In this document: piece by piece, positions 31,214 through 39,811 of the stretch | How positions within the stretch are numbered: the first letter of the stretch is position 1 | Layout of the letters: each line of letters begins with the position of its first letter | Source of the DNA: Pseudonocardia sp. MH-G8 | GTDB taxonomy: Bacteria; Actinomycetota; Actinomycetes; Mycobacteriales; Pseudonocardiaceae | Assembly: GCF_002262885.1 (NCBI RefSeq) | Contig: NZ_NKYF01000001.1 | Span: 1,426,001-1,490,000 of the forward strand | Reading direction: 5' to 3' | Length of the DNA stretch: 64,000 bases | Translations under genes and position numbers: made by a program | The notes under the pieces: model-generated | The model's database searches: none | Told to the model about the DNA's origin: nothing | Seen by the model: only the letters and a program-made list of their open reading frames with translations

Positions 31214-31999
31214 ATGCGGAACGGGGTCACGATCGGACAGGCGGCGGCATTCGTCGGCGTCACGATCAAGACGGTGCGGCACTACCACAAGCTCGGCCTG
31301 GTCGAGGAGCCCGAACGCGACAGGTCCGGTTACCGGCGATACGGATCAGCCGAGTTGTTGCGGCTGGTGCAGGTCCGGACCCTCGCCGGGGCGGGCGTGC
31401 CGCTGGCCGAGATCGGGCCCCTGCTCGACGCCGATGCCACATCGTTCGCCACCTCGATCGCCGACGTCCAGCGGCAGCTCACCGCACAGATCGAGGAGTT
31501 GACCACGCGTCGCGACACGCTGCACCGGCTCGCCGACGGCAACCGGGCTCTGCTGCCGGACCGCGCTGTGGCACTACTGGAGCGAATGCCCGGCGTCGGC
31601 TTCACCTCGGACGAGGTGGCGGCCGCCCGGGAGGGCTGGGTGCTGGCCAGGGCGCTGGTCCCGGAAGGCTTCGACGACTACCTCACCCATGTCGAGCACG
31701 CCCTCGAGGACACCCGGTTCGTCGCCTTGAGCAAGCGCGCCGCCGAGGCCGCGGCCTGGGACCCGGACGACCCCCGCATCGCCGAACTCGCCACCGAGAT
31801 GGCCGAGCAATACCTCGCCAACCCCGCACAGCTGAAGATCGTGACCGGCCTGCAGGCCCGCACCGAGGCCGCGACCCGGTACAACTTGATCGCCTACCAC
31901 GGCGAAGAGCAAGCACCGGCCGCGGCCCGGCTGGCAGCGCTCGTCGAAACCGAGCTCCGCTCCGCCGGCATCCACATTCCCAGACCGGACGCCCACTAG
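31214..31999 (+). CDS. MerR-family regulator with long C-terminal domain
   Basis: 261 residues. The N-terminal MerR HTH and wing are typical: 'VTIGQAAAFVGVTIKTVRHYHKLGLV' and 'RSGYRRYGSAELLRLVQV'. A coiled coil ('ADVQRQLTAQIEELTTRRDTLHRLAD') follows, then a helical effector-like domain, as in the MerR regulators with TipAS-like or unclassified tails. It lies 59 bp after the serine hydrolase gene and may regulate it. The ligand is unknown. Confidence 0.9.
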   Translation: MRNGVTIGQAAAFVGVTIKTVRHYHKLGLVEEPERDRSGYRRYGSAELLRLVQVRTLAGAGVPLAEIGPLLDADATSFATSIADVQRQLTAQIEELTTRRDTLHRLADGNRALLPDRAVALLERMPGVGFTSDEVAAAREGWVLARALVPEGFDDYLTHVEHALEDTRFVALSKRAAEAAAWDPDDPRIAELATEMAEQYLANPAQLKIVTGLQARTEAATRYNLIAYHGEEQAPAAARLAALVETELRSAGIHIPRPDAH

Positions 32000-32268
32000 G
32001 TACTTCACCGTCGATTCCGTGGGCGGTCAGGGCGTGGCGATCCCGACGTTGGACAGGCCGTCGCCGATGTACCCGAGCACCTGCACGGATGCCGTGTCAT
32101 CTCCCTCCGCCGGTCGCCGACGAGTCTGTGTCCCCCACCACGTTCGGGTTGAGGGTGCCGCAGCGGCACATGGTCGGCTGGACACCGACCCGAACGAGGC
32201 GAAGGGATGAACGACCGTGACGGTGCCGAAGGCCGTGGCCCACGACGCAGGCCCGACGGGGTGACGCG
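32000..32268. other. Intergenic region without a clear gene
   Basis: No reading frame with a good start is seen. On the minus strand near 32025-32095 a short frame ends in VLGYIGDGLSNVGIATP, which could be the tail of a decayed gene. The promoter for the membrane protein at 32269 should lie on the right. Confidence 0.3.
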
Positions 32269-32859
32269 ATGCTCCGCCCCGTCCGACTTCACCAGACCCT
32301 GAGCCGCACCGTCCACACGATCACGCTGCCCCAACCCGACGGCGGATCCGCCACCTGGGCCGTCGAGACCCGGACCGCCGACGACCACGAGGCCCGGCTC
32401 TACCGGGATGGGCAGCGCATCACCACGGCCGAGATGCCCGCCGCGTTCACGGTCCCCGGGGGCCGTATCGAGGTCGACGCCGGGTTCTACGGCGTCACCC
32501 GGGTCCATCTCGTCGCCCCCGACGGGCAGGAGCGCAGACTGGCGCCGGCGCCGGGCACCCTGGAGTACCGGCGGGCAGCCCTGACCCGACGCCACCCGCG
32601 TCTGAGCCGGGGGATCGCCGCCACCGCCGTGGTGATCCTGCTGGCCAATCTGGTGCTCGCCGTACCCGAGGGGCTCGAGCTGCTCACATCGATCCCGCAG
32701 GTGGCAGGCCGGTTCGGGACGTTCACATCACCCGTCGACCTGCCCGGATGGCTGTCCATGACACTCATGGCCGCCGGCATCGCCGCCGCCGTGGAGCGGG
32801 CGGTCACCTGGCGGCACAACCGCATCGTCGACGCCGAGACCACCTGGACCTCGTTCTAG
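32269..32859 (+). CDS. Hypothetical two-helix membrane protein
   Basis: 196 residues. Residues 1-100 are a beta-rich soluble domain with a repeated pattern ('WAVETRTADDHEARLYRDG', 'GGRIEVDAGFYGVTRVHLVAPDG'). Helices at about 117-136 ('IAATAVVILLANLVLAV') and 163-180 ('LSMTLMAAGIAAAVERAV') anchor it. It has no recognised family. It converges on the paralogue gene at 32856 with a 4-bp overlap of stops. Confidence 0.72.
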   Translation: MLRPVRLHQTLSRTVHTITLPQPDGGSATWAVETRTADDHEARLYRDGQRITTAEMPAAFTVPGGRIEVDAGFYGVTRVHLVAPDGQERRLAPAPGTLEYRRAALTRRHPRLSRGIAATAVVILLANLVLAVPEGLELLTSIPQVAGRFGTFTSPVDLPGWLSMTLMAAGIAAAVERAVTWRHNRIVDAETTWTSF

Positions 32860-33332
32860 ATCGCCCTGCCAGATCGGGCCCCGTCGTCGACCAGTGCGGT
32901 GCCGGCGTGGACCACGGCTGGAGCCATCCGGAGGAGCGCCGCGCACCGGCGGGTTCGCGGTCGCCGCCCATCACGCCGCCGAAGCGGGGGATCCGAGCCC
33001 CAGCCATTTCGCCGCCCGCCTTGAACGACCTGGGCTCCGTACTTGTCCGTGATCACGGAGTCGCCGCTGCCGAACCACCGGCTATCGGTCGAGCGAGTCC
33101 ACCGCCCCAGTAGTCCGGGCGCCCTGCCAGTGGCGACGATCAGTCCGCCGGGCACCGGGTCGTCGGCGCCGGGGATGCCGGGACCCGACGGGCCGTAGAA
33201 GGCTTCCGGGTCGACCCGGACGGGCCGGTGGCTCGGCGCCGGCGGCTTGGCGGTCGTACTGCTCCACGGCTGGTACACGTCTTCCCCTTCCGCCTGCTGG
33301 CGGCCCGGGAAGCGGCCTGGTGAGGATGGCAC
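32856..33332 (-). CDS. Hypothetical protein, paralogue of the gene at 1214-1588
   Basis: 158 residues from GTG 33332. The N-terminal 100 residues match the protein at 1214-1588 (EGEDVYQPWSS, FYG, DDPVPGGLIVA, PGLLGRW, RWFG). After KYGAQVV the similarity stops and the tail becomes Arg-rich, which suggests a frameshift or a replaced 3' end. It is 3 bp after the HTH gene at 33336, so the two are one transcript. The function is unknown. Confidence 0.6.
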   Translation of the reverse strand: MPSSPGRFPGRQQAEGEDVYQPWSSTTAKPPAPSHRPVRVDPEAFYGPSGPGIPGADDPVPGGLIVATGRAPGLLGRWTRSTDSRWFGSGDSVITDKYGAQVVQGGRRNGWGSDPPLRRRDGRRPRTRRCAALLRMAPAVVHAGTALVDDGARSGRAI

Positions 33333-33335
33333 GGC

Positions 33336-33527
33336 TCAGTCCGCGTTAGGGCGGAACTCCCGTAGCTGAGCTAGGACGTTCTCCAGGTTCCACCGGTGCT
33401 GGCCGCCCGGAGTCGTGTACTCCGGCTGGATCTTCCCGTCCTGGTGGTACCGCTGGACCGAGCGCAGGGACAGGCCGAGAGCCGCCGCGAGCTGCGGCGT
33501 CGTCAGGTAGTCGGACTTGCCTGCCAT
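33336..33527 (-). CDS. MerR/HTH_17-type small DNA-binding protein (63 aa)
   Basis: A single winged-helix domain: 'LTTPQLAAALGLSLRSVQRYHQDGKIQPEYTTPGGQHRW' is helix-turn-recognition helix-wing, in the excisionase/BldC-like style. It is transcribed with the hypothetical gene downstream. Similar small regulators control developmental or element genes in actinobacteria. No integrase is nearby, so an excisionase role here is unlikely. Confidence 0.82.
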   Translation of the reverse strand: MAGKSDYLTTPQLAAALGLSLRSVQRYHQDGKIQPEYTTPGGQHRWNLENVLAQLREFRPNAD

Positions 33528-33661
33528 ACCCGCAGGTTAGGCACGGTCTGACACGCCAGGTTGTGGTCTGACGCGGGAGTGCGCGTGACTACGCGGAATG
33601 TCATGGTTTGACGTACAGTTGCTCCGTGGCGTTCTGGATCACCCGGCTACCGGGAGGCGGT

Positions 33662-33913
33662 ATGGCGATGGGCGAGGCGGCCGACGAGCAGGAAGCGCGA
33701 CTCATGATCGAGTCGCAGCAGCGAGGATCGGTGAACTTCAACGAGCGGACCGGCCGGTACCGCTGGACCGTGGTTGCCTGCGACGGGAAGGGCTCCCACG
33801 GGTGGGCCGACACGGAGGCGGAGGCGTGGTGGCACGTCCGGGAGGCCCTGAACCGGCCGCACCGGGGGACCCACTGCCGCGGACCCCGCTGCCGCTGGGT
33901 CCGCGAGCCGTGA
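33662..33913 (+). CDS. Small hypothetical protein (83 aa)
   Basis: ATG 33662 follows gggagg; an in-frame GTG at 33626, 6 nt after a TACAGT -10, is a leaderless alternative that adds 12 residues. The core 'SVNFNERTGRYRWTVVACDGKGSHGWADTEAEAWWHVREAL' looks like a small beta-beta-alpha domain with conserved aromatic residues. It is divergent from the HTH gene at 33336. The family is not recognised. Confidence 0.6.
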   Translation: MAMGEAADEQEARLMIESQQRGSVNFNERTGRYRWTVVACDGKGSHGWADTEAEAWWHVREALNRPHRGTHCRGPRCRWVREP

Positions 33914-33974
33914 CCTCGCTCCGCCTGCCCTGGACGTCGCAGGGCTGGAATACGCCTGGGCCCGGCTGGTCAGG

Positions 33975-34047
33975 TGGGCCCCCAGGGGATCGAACCCTGA
34001 ACCCGCGGATTAAAAGTCCGCTGCTCTGCCGATTGAGCTAGAGGCCC
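33975..34047 (-). tRNA. tRNA-Lys (anticodon UUU)
   Basis: A 73-nt cloverleaf on the minus strand. Acceptor arms are GGGCCTC (from 34047) and GGGGCCC, with A as discriminator. The D-arm has AGCTCAATCGGCAGAGC, the anticodon loop is CTTTTAA with UUU at 34014-34012, and the T-arm is GGTTCGATCC. CCA is not encoded. It decodes AAA and AAG lysine codons. Confidence 0.96.
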
Positions 34048-34175
34048 GTGCCGCCGCACCAGCCGGCGCGGCCGCGGGCCCAGCCTACGGCGCAGGTGAG
34101 ATCCGACGCGCATCCCTCGGATGAGTAACGCAGGGTCAGTATGCGTGACTTTGCGCTACCGCCCATCCTGAGCGC

Positions 34176-34760
34176 ATGCGTCCTTGCCGCGTTCTCACCG
34201 GTGTCCTGGGTGTCCTGGGTGTCCTGGTCCTGGCCGGGTGCGCGAACACGACCTCGGCCCGGTCGGCCGCCCAGTTGCCCGACGACGGCAGCGTCCACGT
34301 CAGCGAGACCTTCGCCGCTCCGCCCGGCATCGCCGTCACCTACGACGAGGAGCTGGTGCCTGCGGGGGCGCGGGGGGCGGTGCAGGCGCGGTCGGCCGAC
34401 GGGACGACCACCGTGATGCTCGCCGTCCGGGGTCTGGAACCGCTGCGCTGGTACGGCGCCCACGTGCACACCGAGCCGTGCGGGCAGCGGCCGGAGGACT
34501 CCGGGCCGCACTTCCAGCTCTCCGTCGACCCGATGCAGCCCAGCATCGACCCGACGTACGCGAACCCGCAGAACGAGATCTGGCTCGACTTCATGACCGA
34601 CGAGGCCGGGGCGGGCAGCACGGAATCGACCGTCGCGTGGGAACTCCCCGACGACCGGCGCCCCGGCTCGGTGGTCGTGCACACGATGGGGACGGCGAGC
34701 GGGCCGGGCGAGGCGGGCACCGCGGGGGCGCGCGCGGCCTGCATCACCGTCGATTTCTGA
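34176..34760 (+). CDS. Cu/Zn superoxide dismutase-like lipoprotein
   Basis: 194 residues. The signal 'VLGVLGVLVLAGC' ends in a lipobox (LAGC, Cys22). The mature domain has the SodC strands and 'WYGAHVHTEPCGQRPEDSGPHFQL', which keeps HVH, the disulfide Cys and the bridging His region, but the C-terminal part (VVHTMGTASGPG) differs from the usual DDxxxGDSGxR loop and lacks its Arg. It may be a metal-binding SodC relative rather than an active dismutase. It acts outside the membrane. Confidence 0.78.
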   Translation: MRPCRVLTGVLGVLGVLVLAGCANTTSARSAAQLPDDGSVHVSETFAAPPGIAVTYDEELVPAGARGAVQARSADGTTTVMLAVRGLEPLRWYGAHVHTEPCGQRPEDSGPHFQLSVDPMQPSIDPTYANPQNEIWLDFMTDEAGAGSTESTVAWELPDDRRPGSVVVHTMGTASGPGEAGTAGARAACITVDF

Positions 34761-34781
34761 CCGTCGCCGCCGGCGAGGACA

Positions 34782-35927
34782 ATGAGGGCCGTGAGTGCTC
34801 CGACCGCCGTCCGCCCGCTGCGCATCGGGCCGTTCGTGTCCGACACACCGGTGGTGCTCGCGCCCATGGCCGGCATCACCAACGCGGGCTTCCGGCGCCT
34901 GTGCCGTGAGCAGGGCGCCGGGTTCTACGTCTGCGAGATGATCACGTCGCGGGGGCTCGTCGAGCGCAACCCGCTGACGTTCCGGATGATCGCGATGGAC
35001 CCGGACGAGCACCCGCGGTCGATGCAGCTCTACGGCGTGGACCCGGCCGCGATGGGCGAGGCCGTCCGGATCATCGTCGAGCAGGACCTCGCCGACCACG
35101 TCGACATGAACTTCGGCTGCCCCGTGCCCAAGGTGACGCGGCGGGGCGGCGGGGCGGCGCTGCCGTACAAGCGCCGGCTGTTCGAGCGGATCGTGCGGGC
35201 CGCGGTGGAGAACGCCGGGCCGATCCCCGTGACCGTCAAGATGCGCATCGGCATCGACGACGTGCACCGCACCTACCTCGACGCCGGCCGGATCGCGGCC
35301 GACGCGGGCGTCGCCGCCGTCGCCCTGCACGCGCGCACGGCCGCACAGCGGTACTCGGGCACGGCGGACTGGTCTGCCGTCGCCCGCCTGCGCGACGCAC
35401 TGCCGGCCGAGCTGCCGGTGCTCGGCAACGGCGACATCTTCAGCGCCGCCGACGCGCTCGCGATGGTGGCGTCCACTGGCTGCGACGGCGTCGTCGTCGG
35501 GCGCGGATGCCTGGGCAGGCCGTGGCTGTTCGGTGATCTGGAGGCCGCCTTCGCCGGACGGGAGCTGCCGCAACCACCGTCGCTGGGCCAGGTCGCCACC
35601 ACGATGCGACGGCACGCCGTGCTCCTGCAGGAGCACATGGGCACCGACAAGGGCATCCGCGACATGCGCAAGCACATCGCCTGGTACCTCAAGGGCTTCC
35701 CGGTGGGCTCCGACCTGCGCCGCAGCCTCGGCCTGGTGACGAGCCTGGACGAGCTCGACGAACTGCTCGGCCGGCTCGACCTGGAGCACCCGTTCCCGGC
35801 CGAGGCCGACGGCCCGCGCGGGCGGCAGGGATCCGCGGGCCGCGTGGTGCTGCCCGAGCACTGGCTGGACGACCCGGAGGACCCGTCGGTGCCGTTCGGC
35901 GCAGAGCTGGAGCACTCCGGCGGCTGA
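34782..35927 (+). CDS. dusB: tRNA-dihydrouridine synthase (DusB type)
   Basis: 381 residues from ATG 34782; GTG 34791 is an alternative. The FMN TIM barrel begins 'PVVLAPMAGITNAGFRRLCR', the catalytic Cys is in 'DMNFGCPVPKVTRRGGG', and 'VTVKMRIGID', 'ALHARTAAQRYSG' and 'GDIFSAADAL' follow in family order. The C-terminal helical tRNA-binding domain ('DMRKHIAWYLKGFP') is present. It reduces uridines in the tRNA D-loop. Length is normal for actinobacterial DusB. Confidence 0.95.
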   Translation: MRAVSAPTAVRPLRIGPFVSDTPVVLAPMAGITNAGFRRLCREQGAGFYVCEMITSRGLVERNPLTFRMIAMDPDEHPRSMQLYGVDPAAMGEAVRIIVEQDLADHVDMNFGCPVPKVTRRGGGAALPYKRRLFERIVRAAVENAGPIPVTVKMRIGIDDVHRTYLDAGRIAADAGVAAVALHARTAAQRYSGTADWSAVARLRDALPAELPVLGNGDIFSAADALAMVASTGCDGVVVGRGCLGRPWLFGDLEAAFAGRELPQPPSLGQVATTMRRHAVLLQEHMGTDKGIRDMRKHIAWYLKGFPVGSDLRRSLGLVTSLDELDELLGRLDLEHPFPAEADGPRGRQGSAGRVVLPEHWLDDPEDPSVPFGAELEHSGG

Positions 35928-36043
35928 GCGCGCCGGGCCGGATGCCGGTCGTCCCGCACGCCGCCCGCTCGTCGACGCGAACGGGTAGGGGCCTCAAGAA
36001 CCCCGCCCGCCCGGTCGACACCTCCGGCACCAGGAGGTGAGCG

Positions 36044-36904
36044 ATGACCACGCTGCGCACACCAGCCACCACGGACACCGCCGACCCGGCGCCGCGCCAC
36101 CGGCACGTGCCGGCCCGCGGTCCGTCGAACCCGGGCGCCTCGGGGGCCGCGTGGCACACCGCCGCGGCCGAGGAGCTCGCCGGCACGGGCCGGTGGGAGC
36201 AGGCCTACCAGCACCTGCGCACCGCCGTGCGCCTGCTGAACGGGCAGGGAAGCGTCGACGAGCTCGACCGCCTGCGCCGCGAGCACGCCGAGGCCCGCGA
36301 GCAGAGCAGGCGCGACAGCCTCACCGCCACCTACAACCGGCGGTACCTGGACGAGCGGCTCGTCGCCCTGCTCGCCGACGCCGCGAGCGTCGGGGTGGCG
36401 GGCATCGGCGTCGCGCTCCTGGACGTCGATCACTTCAAGCAGATCAACGACTCCTACGGGCACCCGTTCGGCGATCGCGTGCTGCAGCGCTTGGTGTCCG
36501 TGCTCGACACCGGCCTTCCCGACGGCGCGTTCTGCGCCCGCTACGGCGGCGAGGAGTTCGCGCTCGTGCTGCCCGGGCACAACCGGTTCGAGGCCGTGCG
36601 CATCAGCGAGGCCGCCCGGGCGCGGGTGGATCGCCACCCCTGGGAGGAGCTCTCCCCCGACCTGCGGGTGACCGTCAGCATCGGCGTGGCCCACTGCTCC
36701 GGCCCGGTCACCGGGATCGACGGGCTGGTCGGAACGGCGGACGGCCTGCTGTACGCGGCGAAGAACGCGGGACGCAACGCCGTCGCCTACCAGGACGCGC
36801 ACACCGGTCTGGTGCGCCTCGCCGGACCTGCGGGCGGCCGCCGGTCGATCTCCCAGCCGCCGGTCGTCGCACCCCACTGGGTTCCGGGTGCCTCGGCTCC
36901 GTAG
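36044..36904 (+). CDS. GGDEF-domain diguanylate cyclase
   Basis: 286 residues; ATG follows caggagg. Residues 35-95 are helical (TPR-like: 'WHTAAAEELAGTGRWEQAYQHLRTAV'), then the GGDEF domain: 'DSLTATYNRRYLDERL', 'LLDVDHFKQINDSYGHPFGD' (metal and GTP-binding) and the active site RYGGEEF. No RxxD inhibitory site lies five residues before GGEEF. It should make cyclic di-GMP in the cytoplasm. No membrane segment or known input domain is visible; the helical N-terminus probably dimerises. Confidence 0.92.
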   Translation: MTTLRTPATTDTADPAPRHRHVPARGPSNPGASGAAWHTAAAEELAGTGRWEQAYQHLRTAVRLLNGQGSVDELDRLRREHAEAREQSRRDSLTATYNRRYLDERLVALLADAASVGVAGIGVALLDVDHFKQINDSYGHPFGDRVLQRLVSVLDTGLPDGAFCARYGGEEFALVLPGHNRFEAVRISEAARARVDRHPWEELSPDLRVTVSIGVAHCSGPVTGIDGLVGTADGLLYAAKNAGRNAVAYQDAHTGLVRLAGPAGGRRSISQPPVVAPHWVPGASAP

Positions 36905-36926
36905 GCTCGGATCGAGACGTTGAGGG

Positions 36927-36968
36927 GGCGGGCTCGGGCGATCGCCCGTGCCCGCCTTCTGTTCTGTT
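36927..36968 (+). terminator. Rho-independent-type terminator after the GGDEF gene
   Basis: The stem ggcgggctcgggcg (36927-36940) pairs with 36943-36956 with one mismatch and a 2-nt loop, and ttctgttctgttc follows. The tail is moderately T-rich, so termination is likely although not certain. Confidence 0.6.
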
Positions 36969-36986
36969 CGTGCCGAGGAGGTGGGC

Positions 36987-39737
36987 GTGGAGGACGGTTC
37001 GTACCGTGCTCAGCGCTCCACCGGCGCACGCAGGCGCGCGGCGGAGGAGCCCGAGGACGTCCTCGCCCGCTTCGGGCTCCTCGAAGCGGAGGCGCCCGCG
37101 CCCCCTCCGTCCGGTGGGCGCGCGGCCAGGCGTCGGGCGGCGGAGGCACGAGAGGCCGCGGGCGACGCGATCAGCAGCAGTGGGCGTCACGCCGGCGAGC
37201 CGGCGCCGCCCCCGCGGAACCCCGCGGGCCGGCACGACGCCCCTCCGGCCGCGACACCCCCCGCCACCCGGCGCGGGACGCCGCCGGACGAGGAGCCCAT
37301 GCGCAGGGGGCGACGGCGGCTGCTGGAAGACCCGGAGCCCGCACGTCCCGCAGGAGCACCCGCGCAGGTGAACGGCCGCGACACCGGGCACGGTGCGAAC
37401 GGCCACGACCTCAACGGTCACAGCGCGAGCCGACGCGCCGCGAGCGGACACCACCCCGACGGTCGTAGCGCGAACGGACACGGCGCGAACGGACACGGCT
37501 CCAACGGCCACGGCTCCAACGGACAGGCGCGCCCACACCGGACACCGCCCGAGATGGCGCCAGAACCGGCCGAACCGCGCTCCGGCCGGCGCCGCCTGCC
37601 CGATCCGCCGATCTCATCGCCGCAGGTAGGGGCACCGGAAGCCCCGACAGCCCGCCGCCCGGGGACGCCGCCGCCGTCCGAGGGCGGGCGCCGTCGGCGC
37701 TCCGATGCTCCCGAGGCGCCCGTCCCCCGCGGCGGCCGCCGGCACCGCGACGACGTCCCCACCGCGGCGCCGACGACCGCCCTGCCTCCTGCTGCCGCGC
37801 CCCCGCGGCGGCGTGCCGTCCCCGAGCCGATCGGCGGCGTGCCTCCCCGCGCGCAGCCGCCGCGGCGCCCCAACGGGCCGCCTCCCGAGGCCACCACGGC
37901 CCTGCCCGCACCCGTGCGCCCACCGCGCCGTTCGGCTCCTGTCGAGCCGACCACCGCTGCCGCGCCACCCGCCGCCGGGGCGCCGCCCGCCGCGGCCCGC
38001 CGCCGTGCCGCTCCCAGCCAGGCACCCGCCGACCCGGCCACCACCGCGCTCCCCGCCGCACGCCGGCCCGGTCCGCGCGGGCAGGGCACGCCGGAGGCCA
38101 CCGCGGTCGTCGCCCCGGTCGGTCGGGGGGCCGGCGTTCCGAAGACCGGCGCCCCGAAGACCGGCCCCCGTGTGCGCGGCGTCGGCGAGAACGGTGTCGG
38201 AGAGGCTGCCGCCGACCTCGAGCGGAGCCGCAAGTCCGATCAGGAAGGGCTGGACTCGCGCACCCGTGCGCTGCGCATCGACGAGACGCTCACCCGGCTC
38301 ACCGCCGCGCACGCCGGACTCACGCTGGCCGTCACCGACCGCGAGGAACCCCCGCCCCCGGTCCGCCGATCGCCGTGGTCCACCGCGGGCCGGTTCCTCG
38401 CGGCCGCCCTTGCCGTGGCGGTGGTCGTCACCACGGCCTTCGGCTGGGGCACGAAGTCCTGGTTGGGGGCGTCCGTCGGCGACGCCGCGGCGCTCGATCC
38501 GGAGTCGGGGGCGATCGTCGAGCCCGTGGCCCAGGTCGGCGACGAGAACGTACTGGTCGTGGCCACCGAACCGAACGCGGAGGGTGCGGCTCCCCGCGCC
38601 GACACGGTGGCCGTCGCCCACGTCCCGGAGGGCGGCGGCCCGGTCACCGTGCTCGCCTTCCCGCACGACCTGGAGATCAACCGCCCCCCGTGCGAGCGCT
38701 GGGACGCCGAAGCCGGTGCCTACCAGGACGAGACCGTGCCGGCGGAGGCGCGCACCCAGTTGGTCAGCGCGCTCGACGTCGGTGGCCCTCGATGCCTCAC
38801 CCGCGTGGTGCAGCAGCTCACGGGCATCGCCGTCACCCAGTACGTCGGCACGAACCTGTCGGCCGTGCCGGCGATGACCGAGGCGGTCGGCGGCGCGCAG
38901 GTCTGCGTCCCGCGACCGGTGCTGGACGGGGTGCTGGGGCCGGTCGTGCCCGAACCCGGTAGGCAGGAGCTCTCCGGCGTCCGAGCCGCCGACTTCGTGC
39001 AGGCGGGCGAGGTGGAGGGGGACCCGTCCCCGGAGTACGGGCGGATCGAGCGCCAGCAGCAGATCCTCGCCGCCGTGCTGGACCAGGCCGTCTCCGGCAC
39101 CGCGTTGCTGGACGTCGGCCGCATCGCGACGCTGCGGCCCACTCTCGCGGACGCCGTGGTCGTCGACGGGGCCGGGCTCGACCAGGTGCTCGCGGTCGCG
39201 ATGACGTTGCGACAGCTCGACGCCGAGGGCCTGCGGTATGCGGCCGTGCCGACGAGTGACCGGAACAACCGCGGGAACCTGGTCCTGCGCGACGCCGACG
39301 CCGCCGACCTGTTCGCCGCGGTGCGCAGCGACGCACCGCTGCCGGCCGAGGCCACCGACCCGGGCGCGGGCGACGCCGGTCCGGCCCCGAGCGAGGTCAC
39401 GGTCGAGGTCGTCAACGCCTCCGACCGCTCGGGCCTCGCCGGCGACGTCGGGGAGACGCTGCGCTCGCTCGGGTTCGACGTCGGAGAGGCCTCCAGCGCC
39501 GAGCAGCCCACCTCGGAGACCGTGATCCGCTTCTCCCCCGACCAGGCCGCTGCGGCCGAGCTCCTGGCGGCCACCGTCCCCTCCGCCACCTCGGTGCCCG
39601 ACCCCGGCGCCACCGGGGTGCTGCACCTGGTCCTCGGACGCTCCTTCGACGACGTCGTCCGGGCGCCGTCCGCGCCGATCACCCTCGCCGCCCCCTCCAC
39701 GCCCACTCCGGAGGAGCCCGCGGTCAGCTGCGCATGA
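36987..39737 (+). CDS. LCP-family protein with LytR C-terminal domain and long disordered N-terminus
   Basis: 916 residues from GTG 36987, which follows gaggagg. Residues 1-440 are a Pro/Arg/Ala-rich cytoplasmic region with an NGHG repeat (about 130-175). A membrane helix lies at about 465-487 ('FLAAALAVAVVVTTAFGW'). The LCP domain (about 500-800) shows 'RADTVAVAHVPEGGGPVTVLAFP' and 'YGRIERQQQILAAVLDQ', and the LytR_C domain (about 805-895) 'VTVEVVNASDRSGLAGDVGETLRSLGF'. LCP proteins attach glycopolymers (arabinogalactan, teichoic acid-like) to peptidoglycan outside the membrane. The conserved Arg/Asp set is partly present. The N-terminal region is unusually long. Confidence 0.85.
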   Translation: MEDGSYRAQRSTGARRRAAEEPEDVLARFGLLEAEAPAPPPSGGRAARRRAAEAREAAGDAISSSGRHAGEPAPPPRNPAGRHDAPPAATPPATRRGTPPDEEPMRRGRRRLLEDPEPARPAGAPAQVNGRDTGHGANGHDLNGHSASRRAASGHHPDGRSANGHGANGHGSNGHGSNGQARPHRTPPEMAPEPAEPRSGRRRLPDPPISSPQVGAPEAPTARRPGTPPPSEGGRRRRSDAPEAPVPRGGRRHRDDVPTAAPTTALPPAAAPPRRRAVPEPIGGVPPRAQPPRRPNGPPPEATTALPAPVRPPRRSAPVEPTTAAAPPAAGAPPAAARRRAAPSQAPADPATTALPAARRPGPRGQGTPEATAVVAPVGRGAGVPKTGAPKTGPRVRGVGENGVGEAAADLERSRKSDQEGLDSRTRALRIDETLTRLTAAHAGLTLAVTDREEPPPPVRRSPWSTAGRFLAAALAVAVVVTTAFGWGTKSWLGASVGDAAALDPESGAIVEPVAQVGDENVLVVATEPNAEGAAPRADTVAVAHVPEGGGPVTVLAFPHDLEINRPPCERWDAEAGAYQDETVPAEARTQLVSALDVGGPRCLTRVVQQLTGIAVTQYVGTNLSAVPAMTEAVGGAQVCVPRPVLDGVLGPVVPEPGRQELSGVRAADFVQAGEVEGDPSPEYGRIERQQQILAAVLDQAVSGTALLDVGRIATLRPTLADAVVVDGAGLDQVLAVAMTLRQLDAEGLRYAAVPTSDRNNRGNLVLRDADAADLFAAVRSDAPLPAEATDPGAGDAGPAPSEVTVEVVNASDRSGLAGDVGETLRSLGFDVGEASSAEQPTSETVIRFSPDQAAAAELLAATVPSATSVPDPGATGVLHLVLGRSFDDVVRAPSAPITLAAPSTPTPEEPAVSCA

Positions 39738-39750
39738 GCGCAGCACCGAC

Positions 39751-39805
39751 GTTCATCACGGGTTCACCGGCCCATGCACCCGATCGGCGCATTCACGACT
39801 AGGCT
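39751..39805 (+). promoter_or_regulatory. PHO box and leaderless promoter of phoU1
   Basis: Two 11-bp direct repeats, gttcatcacgg (39751-39761) and gttcaccggcc (39762-39772), match the PhoP box of actinobacteria. A -10 TAGGCT (39800-39805) lies 6 nt before the phoU1 ATG, placing the transcript start at that codon. Confidence 0.7.
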
Positions 39806-39811
39806 TGTGAC

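Noticed and set aside
33336..33527. Excisionase of a second mobile element
   Set aside because: No integrase, att repeats or phage genes are nearby; the gene is better described as a small regulator.
33975..34047. tRNA-Lys gene as an integration site of a second element
   Set aside because: No integrase or duplicated tRNA 3' end is seen near it.
37614..39746. Long minus-strand frame opposite the LCP/LytR_C gene
   Set aside because: The plus-strand product has LCP and LytR_C motifs and a ribosome site; the antisense frame is low complexity.
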